64,000 bases of DNA from Pseudomonadota bacterium (GCA_023431345.1 JAEYWK010000272.1:62001-126000); one strand, 5' to 3'. Positions 43,097 through 56,050 are shown, counted from the first letter of the stretch. Numbers and translations are program-made. The notes: generated by a model not told the origin, from the sequence alone.

Positions 43097-45224
43097 GTGA
43101 GGTAGCGGAGACGAGGTCGGAGACGATTCGAGAAGAGAGCGCGAACGTCGCGTCGACGTCGCTGCGCCGAGCGTAGCAGAAGGGAGGGTCGTCTCGGTCG
43201 TCGCAGCCGCCGACCAGCACGGTCACCTGCTTGCCGCTCGCGGCGCGGTAACGGATCTGCAGACGCGGCGCGCCGAGGCCCTCGTTGGGCCGCGCCGGGC
43301 CGACGTGCAAGACGCGGTAGGCTCGCAGCGACCGAATCGCCTCACTGGCCTCGCCGCCCCGGCTGGGGAAATCGACCTTTTGTCCCGAAATGAGCCCCCG
43401 TCCGAACTTGGACTCGACCGTGACCGCGGCCAGGTCATCGCCCGTGAAGGGGCACAGCGCGCGGTCGATGAAGGGCAGCGAGAGGTCCGCAAAGGCCGCT
43501 TGCGGCAGCACGAAGACGGCCGGCTCCGGGCTCAGCTGGGCGAAATAGCCGGCGCCGGTGGCTGCGCCCACGCGCAGCTCTCGCGCCGGTGCGTCGGCCG
43601 CGAAGGTCAGGTTCACCGTGAGTCGTGGTCGAGCGAGCTCGAAGCGAGGCTCGTCGCCCAGCGCGACCCAGCGGCTCGCGCTCAACGTGCCGAGCGTCTG
43701 GACGGCGTCGGCGATGAGCGAGCCGTCGTGCGCGTAGCCGGTGGGCTCGACGAGTCGGTAGCTGCCGTCGGCCTGTCGGACCACGCTCTGCCGAAAGTTG
43801 TCGTGGGTCGTGGTAAGAGTCGAAAGCTCCGACGGCGCGAACGACAGCACGCTCAAAGGCCGGAGCAAGGTCGCGTCCGGCTCGAACAGCTTGGCCGTCT
43901 CGGCCGAGAAGCACAAGACGACGTGATCGAGCGCGCGCTCGAGACAAACGCTACCATCGACTCGTCGCTGGCCGAGCTGCGCGCGCTCCTCGCGCGAGCC
44001 GCTGCTGGAGGTCACTTGGACGAAGAGCTCGCCTTCGGGGGCGGCGAGGCCGAGGCTCGCGCGCTCCGTGTTGCGCGGCTGCCGCTCACCCCTTGCCTGC
44101 AAGATGGCGCTGATTCGTTCGTTGCCAGCGTCGAGGCTGACGCTCTGCTCGAGCGGCGTGCGCAGGCGAAATCCCGCATCCTTGCGCAGCAGCACGTACA
44201 TTCGATCACCGCGCTTCACGCGCAGCTCTTCCACTTCGTCGCTGCGGGCCGCGAACAGCGTCTGCAGGCGCAGCGCGGAGGCCTCCACCATCAAGGGCGG
44301 CAGCACGTCTTCGGGCACGCAGCCCAGGCGAGGACCTCGGCCCTGCTGCTCGCGCAGTAGCAGGATCCGCTCGCTCGCTTCGGGGCACTCATCGCCGAAC
44401 GTCAGCGACACCTTGGGCTGCTTGGTATCGCTGGGCTGCACCTCGACCTTCAGCGCCCTGCGGAAGCTGCTCGCCGGGTACTCGCGAGGCTCCAAGAAGC
44501 GATCTGCGGACAAGCGTGACAGCGCGGTGGCGATGGCATCGACCGCGTCCCGGTCCGCGAGCTCGGGTCCGTCAGGGAACAGGGCGAAGATTTCGCCTCG
44601 GCCACGCTGCTCGAGCTCCAGCTTGCTGCCGCCGCGGTCGATGCGGATGCGGTGCAGCTCGCTGCGCCCATACTCGAGCAGCAGCGGCTCACGGAATTGA
44701 TCGAGCGTGAAGGAGAGCTCGCTGGCCACGCCTTCGCTCACGACGTAGCGCTTGGTGTCGCCCTGGTGGGTCACCTCGACGTAGCGAGCGCCGGGTGGGC
44801 TCGGCGCCGCGCCGCCGAGGGTGATGACCTGCGTCGAGTCTCCGCGCTCGATACGCAGGCGCGGCGCGGACTCGCTGAGCCCCGCCGCTTGGCTGGATAC
44901 GCCGTCGGCCGGGCGCAGCGACGACGCGAGGTCGAGCGCCCCGAGCAGACGGTTGACGGTGGCGATGTCGGCGCGCTCTTGCCAAGGCGCGACGATGCGA
45001 AATTCGTTCGGCGCGCCCGGCGCCGGCTCGAGCACGACCGTCTTCGCGCCGGTGGAGACGCCGAGGCGGGTGATGCTGGACTTGTCGAAGCTGGGCAGCA
45101 GCTTGCCCCGGCGTGAAGCCAGCTCGGCCGTGGTCGGTGTCTCGCGGGTCGCCCACACCACGCCGAGGGTGCCGAGCGCGAGCGCGAGCAGCGCCCCGTT
45201 GACGAGCAGCTGGCGACGACCCAT
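43089..45224 (-). CDS. DUF4340 protein of the Gld-type ABC system
   Basis: A 711-residue protein with one N-terminal membrane helix (about 8-25, LLVNGALLALALGTLGVVWA) and a long periplasmic part. DUF4340-type motifs include ITRLGVSTGAKTVVLEPAPG and WQERADIATVNRLLGALDLA, repeated in the middle (SSFRRALKVEVQPSD) and again near residue 530. DUF4340 genes usually follow GldG-like genes and are thought to work with that ABC system, but the exact role is unproven. It starts 2 nt after the GldG-like stop and overlaps the hflX start. Confidence 0.8.
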   Translation of the reverse strand: MGRRQLLVNGALLALALGTLGVVWATRETPTTAELASRRGKLLPSFDKSSITRLGVSTGAKTVVLEPAPGAPNEFRIVAPWQERADIATVNRLLGALDLASSLRPADGVSSQAAGLSESAPRLRIERGDSTQVITLGGAAPSPPGARYVEVTHQGDTKRYVVSEGVASELSFTLDQFREPLLLEYGRSELHRIRIDRGGSKLELEQRGRGEIFALFPDGPELADRDAVDAIATALSRLSADRFLEPREYPASSFRRALKVEVQPSDTKQPKVSLTFGDECPEASERILLLREQQGRGPRLGCVPEDVLPPLMVEASALRLQTLFAARSDEVEELRVKRGDRMYVLLRKDAGFRLRTPLEQSVSLDAGNERISAILQARGERQPRNTERASLGLAAPEGELFVQVTSSSGSREERAQLGQRRVDGSVCLERALDHVVLCFSAETAKLFEPDATLLRPLSVLSFAPSELSTLTTTHDNFRQSVVRQADGSYRLVEPTGYAHDGSLIADAVQTLGTLSASRWVALGDEPRFELARPRLTVNLTFAADAPARELRVGAATGAGYFAQLSPEPAVFVLPQAAFADLSLPFIDRALCPFTGDDLAAVTVESKFGRGLISGQKVDFPSRGGEASEAIRSLRAYRVLHVGPARPNEGLGAPRLQIRYRAASGKQVTVLVGGCDDRDDPPFCYARRSDVDATFALSSRIVSDLVSATSHD

Positions 45225-45226
45225 GG

Positions 45227-46747
45227 CTACTCGCGCTCTCGCGCGGCGCCTCCGCCGTGCGCTCTCGCCGCGCGCTCCGCGCTCCGGCGCCGTAGCAGCA
45301 CGAACGCGCCAATCAGGCCCGCAGCGGCGGGCATATACAGCAGCACGTAGCGCATCACCTCGCCCAGCGACTCCTCGGCCAGCGACAGGCCGACCTCGCG
45401 CTGCCGCTTCTCCGGTACGCTAATCATGCTGGGGCGCGCGGCCACCCAGCTGATGGCGTTTTCGATGAGGCGCCGATTGCCGTACAGGGCGGGGTCCTGG
45501 AAATTGCGGTTCCAGGCCAAATTGCTGGCCCCCGTCACGAACAGGCGCGCGCCGTGCGGTAGCTTGGCGCCTTCGGGGCGCGCCAGCTCACGGGCCGCGG
45601 CGAGAGTGAAGCTCTTCTTCTCGGCGCTGCGGGCCGCCTCTTGGCGCCGTGCCGTGTCGGTGAGCACGCTCAAGTCGGTGAGCGCGAGCGCTTCGGGGCT
45701 CGACTGCATCAAGGCGGTGGCGCCCTCGCGCAGCGTCAGCCCTCGCGACTGGACCACGAGCACGCGTGACGACAGCTTGTCGTCGTCATGCAGCACGCCG
45801 CGCGTGATCGCGTGTGGCAAGAGCTTCGCAAAGAACAGCTCGCCTGAGCCGCGCGGAAGCCGCGCCGCCTCGTCTTGCTCGAAGACCACGCTGCGGCTCA
45901 AGCTCACGCCGGCCAGCTCCAGCACCGGCTCGAGGCCGGTGCCGCGCACCTCCCGCTCGCCCAGCGTGGGCCCGAGCAAGAGCAGCGCGCTGCCTCCGTT
46001 CTGCACGTAGCGCTTCAAGCGCTCCGCGGCGTCCGCTCCGAGCTCCAGCTCGGGGGTGGGCACGATCACCGCCGCGCAGCCCGTGTAGGCTTGCTGGGGA
46101 GCGCTGCCGTCGACGCTCTCGACCTCGTAGTTGCTCTTGAGTAGCCGCTGCTTCAGCTCGCTGAGCCCTTGCGGGCCGAGATCGTCGAGCGTGGGCTCGC
46201 GGTGCCCGGTGGTGAAGCAGAGCTTGGCCTTGTCGGTGCGCCGGACGTTGGCGAGCGCGGTGGAGAGCGCCTGCTCGAGCGCCGGCCGCGCCAAGCCCGA
46301 GTCTTCGTCCATGTGCACCAGCTCTTCGGCGGTGACGAACCAGTGACGGGGGCCCGCGGCCAGGATCAGCGCCGCGTCCGTGATCACTCGTCCGTCCTCT
46401 GCCTTGCCGGCGAGGATCTGGTACTTTTGCTGCACGGCGAGGAAATCAGCCGGGCTTCGATCCGGATCGACGTAGCGCACGCGCAGCTTCGGGGTCTCGG
46501 CGCCGTAGCTCTCGAGCATGTGACGCACGCTGACGAGCAGCGGGTCACCCTTGCTCAGCAGCACGAGCACCTCGACCGGCTCCGGCAAGTCCCGCAGCAG
46601 CTCCCGCGTCGGCGTCGACAGCGAGTACAGCCGTTCGCTGGTGACGTCCCAGCGCTGGTACCAACGCGCGCCGAGCACGTTGAGGTTGAGCAGCAGCACC
46701 GCCGCCGCCGCGCCGCCCAGCCAGGGCATCACGCGCGCGAGCTTCAC
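45227..46747 (-). CDS. GldG-like ABC auxiliary protein
   Basis: A 506-residue protein starting inside the permease stop (ATGA). It has an N-terminal membrane helix (about 8-28), then an extracytoplasmic GldG/ABC_transp_aux domain (RWDVTSERLYSLSTPTRELL, PVEVLVLLSKGDPLL, KLCFTTGHREPTLDD). A C-terminal membrane helix lies near residue 470 (YVLLYMPAAAGLIGAFVLL), followed by a basic tail. The homologous GldG is a periplasmic partner of the GldA-GldF transporter needed for gliding in Bacteroidota, but many non-gliders have it. The substrate is unknown. Confidence 0.85.
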   Translation of the reverse strand: MKLARVMPWLGGAAAAVLLLNLNVLGARWYQRWDVTSERLYSLSTPTRELLRDLPEPVEVLVLLSKGDPLLVSVRHMLESYGAETPKLRVRYVDPDRSPADFLAVQQKYQILAGKAEDGRVITDAALILAAGPRHWFVTAEELVHMDEDSGLARPALEQALSTALANVRRTDKAKLCFTTGHREPTLDDLGPQGLSELKQRLLKSNYEVESVDGSAPQQAYTGCAAVIVPTPELELGADAAERLKRYVQNGGSALLLLGPTLGEREVRGTGLEPVLELAGVSLSRSVVFEQDEAARLPRGSGELFFAKLLPHAITRGVLHDDDKLSSRVLVVQSRGLTLREGATALMQSSPEALALTDLSVLTDTARRQEAARSAEKKSFTLAAARELARPEGAKLPHGARLFVTGASNLAWNRNFQDPALYGNRRLIENAISWVAARPSMISVPEKRQREVGLSLAEESLGEVMRYVLLYMPAAAGLIGAFVLLRRRSAERAARAHGGGAARERE

Positions 46748-47493
46748 GCGCGCCTCCAGGCGTCGACGGCCCGAATCGTCAAAAATAGGCAGAAAATCGC
46801 GATGGAAGCGTCATAGAGCAAGCGCCGGCTGTCGATGATGCCCTTGGAGAAGTCCTCCATATGACCCGCGAGCGACACGTAGGCGCACACGTCGCGCAAG
46901 ACGCCGGGGTCGAAGATGTACTCGCCGATGCCGAGCACGAACAGCCCGAACTGCACGAGCACGGTCACGAGCAGGGCGACGAACTGGCTCTTGGTCAGCG
47001 CGCTCGCCAGGATGCCGATCGCCAAGTACTGCGCGCCCACCAAGAACAAGCCGAGGTAGCTGGCGCCCACGACCTGCCAGTCGACGTTGCCCGTGTCTCG
47101 CAGGATCACGACGTAGAGCACCGTCGGCAGCCAGATCGCGACGTAGGTGACGAGCGAGGCGGTGTACTTTCCGAGCACGACCCCCAGCGCGCCGACGGGC
47201 GCCGTCATCAACGCTTCGATCGTGCCGCTCCGGCGCTCTTCGGCGAGCAAGCGCATGCTGAGCGCTGGGCAGACCAAGAGCAGCGTCATCAAGAGGAAGA
47301 TCGAATTTTGCCCGAAGTAAGCCCCGACGGGCCCCTCGTCGATCGACAGCTCGGCGAAGCTCGCGAAGTGCGCGACGATTGAATAGAAAATGCCGCCCTG
47401 CAGCAGCAAAAAGACGGTGAGCAGCACCCAGGCCAGCGGGGTCACCCACAGGCTCAGCATTTCTCGCCGGAAGATCGCGGAAAATCCGCTCAC
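46744..47493 (-). CDS. GldF-like ABC-2 permease
   Basis: A 249-residue inner-membrane protein with about six hydrophobic helices (PLAWVLLTVFLLLQGGIFY, IFLLMTLLLVCPALSMRLLA, YVAIWLPTVLYVVIL). The motif MRLLAEERRSGTIEALMTAPV is the coupling loop typical of ABC-2 permeases. It pairs with the adjacent ATPase: the permease start overlaps the ATPase stop (ATGA) and its stop overlaps the GldG-like start. Export rather than import is expected for this permease type. Confidence 0.88.
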   Translation of the reverse strand: MSGFSAIFRREMLSLWVTPLAWVLLTVFLLLQGGIFYSIVAHFASFAELSIDEGPVGAYFGQNSIFLLMTLLLVCPALSMRLLAEERRSGTIEALMTAPVGALGVVLGKYTASLVTYVAIWLPTVLYVVILRDTGNVDWQVVGASYLGLFLVGAQYLAIGILASALTKSQFVALLVTVLVQFGLFVLGIGEYIFDPGVLRDVCAYVSLAGHMEDFSKGIIDSRRLLYDASIAIFCLFLTIRAVDAWRRA

Positions 47494-48445
47494 GCCGCCG
47501 GCTCCTCGTCTCGCGTTAGCTCCGCGAACACCTGCTCGAGCGACGCCGCCTCGGGCGCGAGGCTGGCGACCTCGAACGCGCGTTCCACGAGCGCGCGCAG
47601 CAGCCGCGCGCCGGCCTCGAGCGGCGCTTCCTCTGCCGCCAGCGTGAGCTGGAGGCGAACGAAGCCGCCATCGAGCGCCGGGCCCGCGCTGGGCGTGACG
47701 TCGCCCACGCCCGGCTGCTCGCGCAGGAAGGAGCTCAACCGCGCTTGCGGGTCACGCGCGACGACCACCAGCTGGGCCGTGCGTCGCCCACGCGAGAGCT
47801 CCGCTAGCGTGCCTTGTGCGACGAGCCGCCCCTTGTCGATGACCAGCGCGCGCTGACAGGTCGCTTCGACCTCCGACAAGATGTGGGTCGAGAGCAGCAC
47901 CGTATGATCGCTCGCGAGCTCCTTGATCAGCCCGCGCACGTCGCGCACCTGGTTGGGATCGAGCCCCGCGGTGGGCTCGTCGAGGATCAAGAGTGGCGGA
48001 TCGGCGACGAGCGCGTCGGCCAAGCCCACGCGCTGCCGGTACCCCTTCGAGAGGTGCCCGATCGTCGTGTCCGCCACGTCGCCGAGGTTGGCGCGTTCGA
48101 TGGCCCGCGTGACGGCGCGCGGGCGCTCATGGCGCGCGACGCGCTTGAGGTGAGCCCGAAATTCCAAGTATTCTCGGACTGTTAGCTCTGGGTACAGCGG
48201 CGCGGACTCCGGCATGTAGCCGAGCGATGCGCGCGCCGCGAGCGAGGCCTCGGCGATGTCGTGGCCGTTGATGCGCACCTTGCCGGAGGTCGCGCCCAAG
48301 AAGCCGGCGAGGATGCGCAGGGTGGTGCTCTTGCCGGCGCCGTTGGGGCCGAGGAAGCCCACCACCTCGCCGCGGCCGACCGAGAACGTCACGCCCTGCA
48401 CCGCCAAAATGGTGCCGTAGTCCTTGGTCAGCCCGTCGACTTCGA

Positions 48446-48449
<4 letters not shown>
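47490..48449 (-). CDS. GldA-like ABC transporter ATPase
   Basis: GTG 48449 overlaps the secA stop (GTGA) and gives 319 residues. The nucleotide-binding domain is complete: GPNGAGKST (34-42), LSKGYRQR signature, LLILDEPTAGLD Walker B and a switch His (LLSTHI). About 100 C-terminal residues (RGRRTAQLVVVARDP) form the extra domain of drug/Gld-type ATPases. It powers the ABC-2 permease encoded just downstream. Coupling to secA is unusual. The longer reading upstream of 48449 is rejected because it runs over secA. Confidence 0.9.
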
Positions 48450-51562
<3,113 letters not shown>

Positions 51563-51890
51563 GAGATGTGGCCGGGAACGTAGTCGCACTCACCACTTTG
51601 TGCATGCGAACTAACGTAAGTTGTTGAAACTATGGACAAATAGCCCGCCTTTGGCCCGCTTTCCGGGGGCTGAGCCAGCCAGGGCCGTGGTGCGCGCGCG
51701 AACCTCGGGGGCAGGGAAGGGCGACGAGCTCGGAACGAGCGCAGGGCAGGCCCTCGCGTCGGGCTGCGCGCCGCCGGGCGAGCACGCTCGAGGCGTGGGG
51801 GCGTGGGTTCGTCGGGCGTGATCGCTGCGCGTGCCTTCTCGCCTCGCCGGCTCCGCTGACACCCTCGAGCCGCGCGCCATCGCGCGCAGG
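51563..51890. other. secA upstream region, no gene
   Basis: This 328-bp stretch contains no supported gene. AACTAACGTAAGTT (51609-51622) is a near-palindrome centred on ACGT within the only AT-rich part (51600-51650), probably the secA promoter area, although no clean -35/-10 pair is seen. The rest is G+C-rich filler. Confidence 0.4.
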
Positions 51891-52358
51891 CTACCTGCCG
51901 GTGCGTCGACGTTGACGCGCCTCGCCTTCCGCGTGCAGGCGTCGATCTTCTTCCGTCTCGAGCGCGAGCGGCGGCGCCCCCGACGCGCGACCATCGGGCC
52001 CCAGCGCGACGTACACCGCGTAGGCGGAGTTGGTGTGGGTGACCTGGCGCGTGAGCAGGTCCTCCGCGTGCACCAAGACTTGCACCTCGATCGAGCTGCG
52101 GCCGACGTAGGTCACGCGCGCTTGGCACACCATCAGCTGACCGACGTGCACCGGCTGCTTGAACGTCATGGAGTCGATCGCGATCGTCACGCACGGCTTC
52201 TGGGCGTGGCGCATCGCCGCGATCGCTCCCGCCTCGTCGACCATCTTCATGATCACGCCGCCGTGGACGTTGCCGAGGGCGTTGGCGTGCTCCGGCAGCA
52301 TCAGCTGGTTGAGCGCGATCTCGGAGACTCTCGCCGTCTGCGGTGCTTCTGCGGTCAT
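51891..52358 (-). CDS. Hotdog-fold acyl-CoA thioesterase (YciA/ACOT-like)
   Basis: A 155-residue protein. LPEHANALGNVHGGVIMKMVDEAGAIAAMRHA contains the active-site strand-helix of YciA/BFIT-type hotdog thioesterases (His-Gly-Gly and the helix Asp). CVTIAIDSMTFKQPVHVGQL and SSIEVQVLVHAEDLLT complete the fold. It hydrolyses acyl-CoA to free acid and CoA in the cytoplasm, probably as an oligomer. The chain-length preference is unknown. It is divergent from rseP. The C-terminus is short and basic (EGEARQRRRTGR). Confidence 0.85.
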   Translation of the reverse strand: MTAEAPQTARVSEIALNQLMLPEHANALGNVHGGVIMKMVDEAGAIAAMRHAQKPCVTIAIDSMTFKQPVHVGQLMVCQARVTYVGRSSIEVQVLVHAEDLLTRQVTHTNSAYAVYVALGPDGRASGAPPLALETEEDRRLHAEGEARQRRRTGR

Positions 52359-52556
52359 GGCGCTGGCATCTTACGCTGAGTGGACGGCCGTGAGCGGCGC
52401 GCGCAACAAGCGAGATTCGAGCGATCTTGCCGGCTTTGGCGCGGCCGTTTTGCCACGCCTCGGCCTGGTGCTACCGTCCGGCCGCTTAGCTGCCCTCCGG
52501 CCCCGACGGCCACGACGCCTCGCACCCCAGAGCGCGTCCAGTCGCGGGCTCTCTGC

Positions 52557-54248
52557 ATGGATCTTCTCTATCCCGTCATCCTCGTCAGCTCGCTGATCTT
52601 CGTGCACGAGCTCGGCCACTTCCTGTTCGCCAAGGCGTTCGGTGTGAAGGTGCTCACCTTCAGCTTGGGCTTCGGTCCGAAGGTGCTGAAGCTCCGCGGC
52701 CGCGAGACCGAGTACTGCATCTCGCTGCTGCCGCTCGGCGGCTACGTGAAGATGCTCGAGGCCACGAAGACCGACGTGGTCTTGCCCGAAGATCGCAAGC
52801 GGACGTTCGAGTCGCTGCCCGTGTTCAGGCGCATCGTGATCGTGCTCGCGGGCCCGATCATGAACCTGATCTTCCCCGTGCTGCTCTACTTCGCGGTGTT
52901 CATCGGCAACGGCCCGTTCCTGCCGCCGACGATCGGCATCGTGCTGCCCCATCACCCCGCCGACGGCAAGCTGCGCCCGGGTGATCGCATCATGGCCATC
53001 GACGGCCAGCAGGTGGCTACCTTCGAAGAGGTGAAGCGCATCATCAGCGCCAGCCCCGCCAAGACGCTGAAGCTCACGGTTTTTCGCGACAATCGCCACG
53101 TCGACGTCGAGGTGACGACGGAAGAGTCAGTCGAGCACCGCGAGCTCGACACCAAGCGTCGCGAGCTCGACATCACGCAGCGGCTCGGCACCATCGGCAT
53201 TCAGCCGAGCGCGCCCGCGGCCGTGATCGGCGTATCCAACCCCGACTCACCGGCGTACCGCGCCGGGCTCCGCACCTTCGACGTGATCACCCACGTGGGC
53301 GGCGTACCCGTGCGCCGCTTCATGGATCTGACGAGCGCGCTCAGCGACAACGCGGGCGAGACTCTACCCGTCACGTACATGCGCCCGGTGGGCGTTCCGG
53401 GCGCGCTCGGCGGGCTGGCGGACATGGCGGTGTTCGAGTCGGGCGTGGTCGCGCTCACGCCGGACCCGGCGGGAACCACGGTGTTCGAGCGTACCGGCAT
53501 CGAGCTGGCCGACCTCTACCTCGCTATCGTTCCGCCCGACTCGTACCTCTACAACGCGGGGCTCCGGCCCGGTGACAAGATCTTGCGCCTCGACGACCAA
53601 GAGGTGCCGGCCTGGTCGACCTTTTGCGAGCGGGTGCTGTCGGCCCCCGACAAGGAGCATCGCCTCGACTACCAGTCCGCTCGCGACGGCAAGGTCCGCA
53701 GCGGCAAGTTCCAGATCCGCCGCGAAGATTACGTGGACGATCACGGCCAGGCCGTGTCCCGCTACGTGATCCCGATGCAGCATTGGATACCGCTCGCGCC
53801 GGACGACCGGGTCGAGCATCCGATGCCGATCCGCTATGCGTTCCAGAAGGCCGTTCAAGAGACGGTCGACGTCACGCATTTCACGCTCGTGTGCATCGTG
53901 CGGCTCTTGCAAGGCCGGCTCAGCCTCGACTCGCTCTCGGGCCCGATCACCATCTTCGAGATCGCGGGCGAAGAGGGCCGTAAGGGTCCGGACAACTTCG
54001 TGTGGGTGATGGCGCTGCTCAGCATCAACCTCGGCTTGCTCAACCTGTTGCCGATCCCGGTGCTAGACGGAGGCCACTTGTTGTTTTTCGCGATCGAAGG
54101 CGCGCTGCGCAAGCCGCTGCCGCTCCGCTCACGCGAGATCGCTCACATCATCGGCATGGCCATCCTGTTCGGTTTGATGGCCATCGCCTTCAGGAACGAC
54201 GTGCAGCGTCGTGACGTCATGCGCGATCAGATTGGGCAAAATGGCTGA
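52557..54248 (+). CDS. rseP: Site-2 metalloprotease RseP with three PDZ-like domains
   Basis: ATG 52557 gives 563 residues against about 450 for E. coli RseP. The zinc motif HELGH (17-21) is in the first membrane helix, and LPIPVLDGGH in a late helix supplies the third ligand. Between them are three PDZ-like segments rather than two: about 120-195 (LRPGDRIMAIDGQQV), 215-290 (YRAGLRTFDVITHVGG) and 330-410 (YNAGLRPGDKILRLDDQEV). The protease cuts membrane-embedded anti-sigma factors or signal peptides. It overlaps rsmB by 8 nt. The reading upstream to 52380 is rejected. Confidence 0.92.
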   Translation: MDLLYPVILVSSLIFVHELGHFLFAKAFGVKVLTFSLGFGPKVLKLRGRETEYCISLLPLGGYVKMLEATKTDVVLPEDRKRTFESLPVFRRIVIVLAGPIMNLIFPVLLYFAVFIGNGPFLPPTIGIVLPHHPADGKLRPGDRIMAIDGQQVATFEEVKRIISASPAKTLKLTVFRDNRHVDVEVTTEESVEHRELDTKRRELDITQRLGTIGIQPSAPAAVIGVSNPDSPAYRAGLRTFDVITHVGGVPVRRFMDLTSALSDNAGETLPVTYMRPVGVPGALGGLADMAVFESGVVALTPDPAGTTVFERTGIELADLYLAIVPPDSYLYNAGLRPGDKILRLDDQEVPAWSTFCERVLSAPDKEHRLDYQSARDGKVRSGKFQIRREDYVDDHGQAVSRYVIPMQHWIPLAPDDRVEHPMPIRYAFQKAVQETVDVTHFTLVCIVRLLQGRLSLDSLSGPITIFEIAGEEGRKGPDNFVWVMALLSINLGLLNLLPIPVLDGGHLLFFAIEGALRKPLPLRSREIAHIIGMAILFGLMAIAFRNDVQRRDVMRDQIGQNG

Positions 54249-55548
54249 GAAATCACAGGGCGCGGCGGTGAGCGGCGGCCCGCGTCCGCCGAACGCGCGG
54301 ACCATTGCCGCCAAGGTGGTGGAGCGCGTGCTCGTCGACGCGGCCTACGTGTCGGCAGCGCTCGACGCCGAGCTGCGCCGGCACCCGCAGCTCGATCCTC
54401 GCGAGCGCGCGCTCGCCACCGAGCTCTGCTACGGCACGATGCGCGCCGAGCCTGCGCTGCGGGCGCGGCTCTTCGTGCACGCGCCGCGCGGGGTGAGCGA
54501 TGAGCGGGTGCTCGCGCATTTGCTCGTCGCGGCCTATCAGGTTTTGATGCTGGAGCGGGTGCCCGCCTTCGCCGCGGTGGACGCCGCCGTCACGGGCGTG
54601 AAGCGCGAGCGCGGGCCGCGCGTCGCCGGCTTCGTCAACGCGGTGCTGCGCAAGCTCACCAAGACGGGGGAGAAGCTCACGCCCGCCCAGGCCCTGCGCG
54701 AGGCGGTGCCAGGCTGGCTCCTCGAAGCGCTGAAGGAAAGCGTCGGTGAAGGCGAGACGGAGGCGCTGCTGCTGGGCGAAGGCGGCGCGGGCCTACGCTT
54801 GCGTCGCGGAGCGACGCCGCCAGCGTGGGTGGAGGGGCTGCCGCGGGGCTCGGTGTCGCCCGTCGCGAGGCTGGTGCGCGGTGAAGGGGATCCTCGCCAG
54901 AAGCCGGGCTTCGCGGAGGGTGCGTTCACGGTGCAAGAAGAAGGCGCTCAGGCCGTCGGTCTCGCGCTCGGAGTGCGCCCGGGCGACAAGGTGCTCGACG
55001 CTTGCGCGGGCCGCGGCCAAAAGTCGACGCTCATCGCGGAGCGGCTCGGCGGGGGAAACCTCGTCGCTTCCGATTTGTATCCCGAGAAGCTCGAGGCGCT
55101 GGCGCACGAGCTCTCGCGCCTCGGCTTGCCACCCGTGGAGACGCGCGGCATCGATTGGAGCGTGGGGCACGGAGGCTTGCCGCAAGACTTCGATCGCGTG
55201 CTGGTCGACGCGCCGTGCAGCGGCACCGGTACGCTGCGGCGTCGCCCCGAGATCTTGCGGCGCTTGAAGCCGGAAGATCCGGCGCGGCTGGCGGCCCTGT
55301 CCGAGAGCATCTTGCGCTCGGCGGCGTCGCGCGCGCGCCCCGGTGGCGTGGTCGTGTTCGCGGTGTGCTCGGTGCTCCGAGCCGAGTGCGAGGACGTGGT
55401 GTCGCGCCTGGCGGATCTGCTGGAGCCGGCTCCGTTCGACGCGCCCGAGCTGCCGAGCGAGCTCGTCGCGGGCAAGACCGCGGTGCGGCTGCTGCCCGGC
55501 GCTCATGGCACCGACGGCTACTTCATGGCCAGCTTTCGCCGGAGGTGA
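54241..55548 (+). CDS. rsmB: 16S rRNA m5C967 methyltransferase RsmB
   Basis: ATG 54241 overlaps the rseP stop. The 435-residue protein has an N-terminal NusB-like domain (about 10-140, AAKVVERVLVDAAYVSAALDAEL, VNAVLRKLTK). The Rossmann methyltransferase domain has motif I VLDACAGRGQKS, motif IV DAPCSGTGTLRRRPEI (one of the two catalytic Cys) and motif VI VCSVLRAECEDV (the other). Motif I differs from the usual AAPGGK. It methylates C967 of 16S rRNA. It is in a two-gene unit with rseP. Confidence 0.88.
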   Translation: MAEKSQGAAVSGGPRPPNARTIAAKVVERVLVDAAYVSAALDAELRRHPQLDPRERALATELCYGTMRAEPALRARLFVHAPRGVSDERVLAHLLVAAYQVLMLERVPAFAAVDAAVTGVKRERGPRVAGFVNAVLRKLTKTGEKLTPAQALREAVPGWLLEALKESVGEGETEALLLGEGGAGLRLRRGATPPAWVEGLPRGSVSPVARLVRGEGDPRQKPGFAEGAFTVQEEGAQAVGLALGVRPGDKVLDACAGRGQKSTLIAERLGGGNLVASDLYPEKLEALAHELSRLGLPPVETRGIDWSVGHGGLPQDFDRVLVDAPCSGTGTLRRRPEILRRLKPEDPARLAALSESILRSAASRARPGGVVVFAVCSVLRAECEDVVSRLADLLEPAPFDAPELPSELVAGKTAVRLLPGAHGTDGYFMASFRRR

Positions 55549-55567
55549 GCTGCGCTCTCTGATTTCG

Positions 55568-56050
55568 CTACGGCACGCATACTTTGCGGTTGGCCGCTCC
55601 GCCGCCGCTCGAGCGGCAGTGGAAGGCCGGGCCCGCGTAGTTGGCGCAGTACGCGTCGCCGTCGGCCCAGGCCCCGTCCTGCCAGTCGCGCTCTTCGCAG
55701 CTGATGAAGCAGTACCGGTCGTCGGTCGACTCGAACGGAGAGCACACTTCGGAGTAGGGGCCGCCGCATTCACCGATCGCTGCGCAGCAGTCGCTGTCGG
55801 CGGTGCAATGGTGCGTGCAATAACCTCCCTCGACGCGGTCGAGGCACACTGCCTCGCCGATGAGCGCGCCGTCTTTCACGCCGGGATAGCACTGAGCGGC
55901 CGAGCTGCACGACTGGCCGGTATCGGTCGGCCCGTAGGCTCCACCGTCGTCGTCCCCGCAGCCGGCGGCGAGCCAGAGGGCGGAAATGGCGAACGAGCAG
56001 GCCATACGGCCCAGGCGAGCGGGGCGGGACAGAGCGGCGGAGGCTTTCAT
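55568..56050 (-). CDS. Cys-rich lipoprotein, unknown
   Basis: ATG 56050 gives 160 residues; ATG 56005 is another possible start. The lipobox is LWLAAGC (Cys31), followed by a short acidic linker. The mature part has 12 Cys in about 115 residues (CSSAAQCYPG, CLDRVEGGYCTHHCTADSDCC, CFISCEERDW), a small disulfide-rich domain common in Polyangiales lipoproteins. The function is not known. It is convergent with rsmB and divergent from the 56124 gene. Confidence 0.6.
   Translation of the reverse strand: MKASAALSRPARLGRMACSFAISALWLAAGCGDDDGGAYGPTDTGQSCSSAAQCYPGVKDGALIGEAVCLDRVEGGYCTHHCTADSDCCAAIGECGGPYSEVCSPFESTDDRYCFISCEERDWQDGAWADGDAYCANYAGPAFHCRSSGGGAANRKVCVP

Noticed and set aside
52480..52556. 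Sigma54-like TGGC/TTGC in the rseP upstream region
   Set aside because: The spacing is two nucleotides too long on the plus strand, and the minus strand lacks TTGC.
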